Below are positions 63,680-64,000 of a stretch of DNA of 64,000 nucleotides, one piece after another. How positions within the stretch are numbered: the first letter of the stretch is position 1; every line of letters begins with the position of its first letter. Made by a program: the position numbers and the translations under genes. A model generated the notes under the pieces. That model was given only the letters and a program-made list of their open reading frames with translations, had not been told where the DNA came from and did not search any database. The stretch is from Aeriscardovia sp040773385 (GTDB lineage: Bacteria; Actinomycetota; Actinomycetes; Actinomycetales; Bifidobacteriaceae), in NCBI GenBank assembly GCA_040773385.1, contig JAXGWH010000002.1, positions 1-64,000 on the forward strand. The letters are read 5' to 3'.

Positions 63680-64000
63680 TCAGTTCTTCTTCGTATGATC
63701 ATCCGCCACAAGCCAGTCGCGCAGGACGACGGCGTTGTTGTGTTCCTCGTCTTTGGCGCCGTAAAGCAGGACGACCGGTCCGTGTGCGAGCATGTCCGCG
63801 ACGCGCCCGGCGAAGTCACCCGCCTCCGGATTCTGATCGAGCTCGGTCAGATAACGTGTACGGAATTCATCCCATTTTGCCGGGTCGTGACCGAACCATT
63901 TCCGCAGCTCGGTGCCCGGGGCGATCTGTTTGTCCCACTCGTCCAGCGCGGCCTTCGCTTTGGAGGTGCCGCGCGGCCAGAGCCGGTCGACAAGGATGCG
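63680..64000 (-). CDS. DUF488 (YeaO-like) protein, 5' part beyond window
   Basis: The last 106 residues are visible: RILVDRLWPRGTSKAKAALD, WFGHDPAKWDEFRTRYLTEL, VVLLYGAKDEEHNNAVVLRD. These match the DUF488 family, whose hallmark is RVLVDRLWPRG and a C-terminal LLY(G/S)A(K/R)D segment. Its function is unknown. The gene enters from the right edge, so the start and N-terminal strand are missing. Confidence 0.88.
   Translation of the reverse strand, partial: RILVDRLWPRGTSKAKAALDEWDKQIAPGTELRKWFGHDPAKWDEFRTRYLTELDQNPEAGDFAGRVADMLAHGPVVLLYGAKDEEHNNAVVLRDWLVADDHTKKN

Overview
The window looks like chromosomal DNA of a high-GC Gram-positive bacterium of the Bifidobacteriaceae, most likely the genus Bifidobacterium. 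The evidence is high GC with strong GC bias at third codon positions, GlnE and a UvrD/PcrA-type helicase of actinobacterial style, an SrtC-type pilus locus with LPxTG proteins, a gene order DUF948 - small membrane protein - alaS - ruvX - mltG - (prepilin peptidase) - pyrG, and TAGGCT-type -10 boxes directly in front of start codons. The genus call is inference. Most genes lie on the minus strand. No rRNA, CRISPR array or intact insertion sequence was seen.

Layout: 0-11 kb holds pyrB (pyrI may begin at the left edge), a CT398-like coiled-coil protein, glnE overlapping a tRNA m1A58 methyltransferase, a heterodimeric ABC exporter pair and a small membrane protein. 11-25 kb holds hemW-lepA, rpsT, rplY (L25), an acyl-CoA ligase, a Gfo/Idh/MocA oxidoreductase, and a tightly overlapping phoH-ybeY-corC-era operon preceded by a HIT protein. 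At 25.4 kb is tRNA-Leu(GAG). It is followed by a lower-GC insertion with an AbiEii-like nucleotidyltransferase and a small partner protein.

27-37 kb is accessory. It has an MFS transporter, a class C sortase, a backbone pilin, a large LPxTG adhesin, and a divergent LytTR response regulator. The adhesin/regulator control region carries a 10-base G tract (minus strand) and a perfect 18-bp palindrome. The pilin has two lesions (a start-codon frameshift and an in-frame amber codon), the regulator has a one-base frameshift, and a truncated ABC ATPase lies beyond a TrmH-family methylase. Together this looks like a decaying or phase-locked pilus island.

37-48 kb holds a uracil/xanthine permease, the complete SUF iron-sulfur operon (sufB-D-C-S-U-T, minus strand) and pyrG. 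SufC carries a 16-copy, 9-nt coding repeat. A small TadV-like prepilin peptidase diverges from pyrG and has a C9 tract in its leader. 48-57 kb holds mltG-ruvX-alaS, two envelope proteins, a histidine phosphatase, a polytopic membrane protein and rpsD. 57-64 kb holds a UvrD/PcrA-type helicase with an SYG/RGG-rich insert, an amidohydrolase-like protein lacking canonical metal ligands, a PatB/MalY-type C-S lyase, a DUF3737 protein and the 3' part of a DUF488 gene.

The most interesting points are the pilus island, with its G tract, palindrome and three frame or stop lesions confined to about 4 kb, the second poly-C tract at a prepilin-peptidase gene, and the expandable repeat at the N-terminus of the SufC ATPase.
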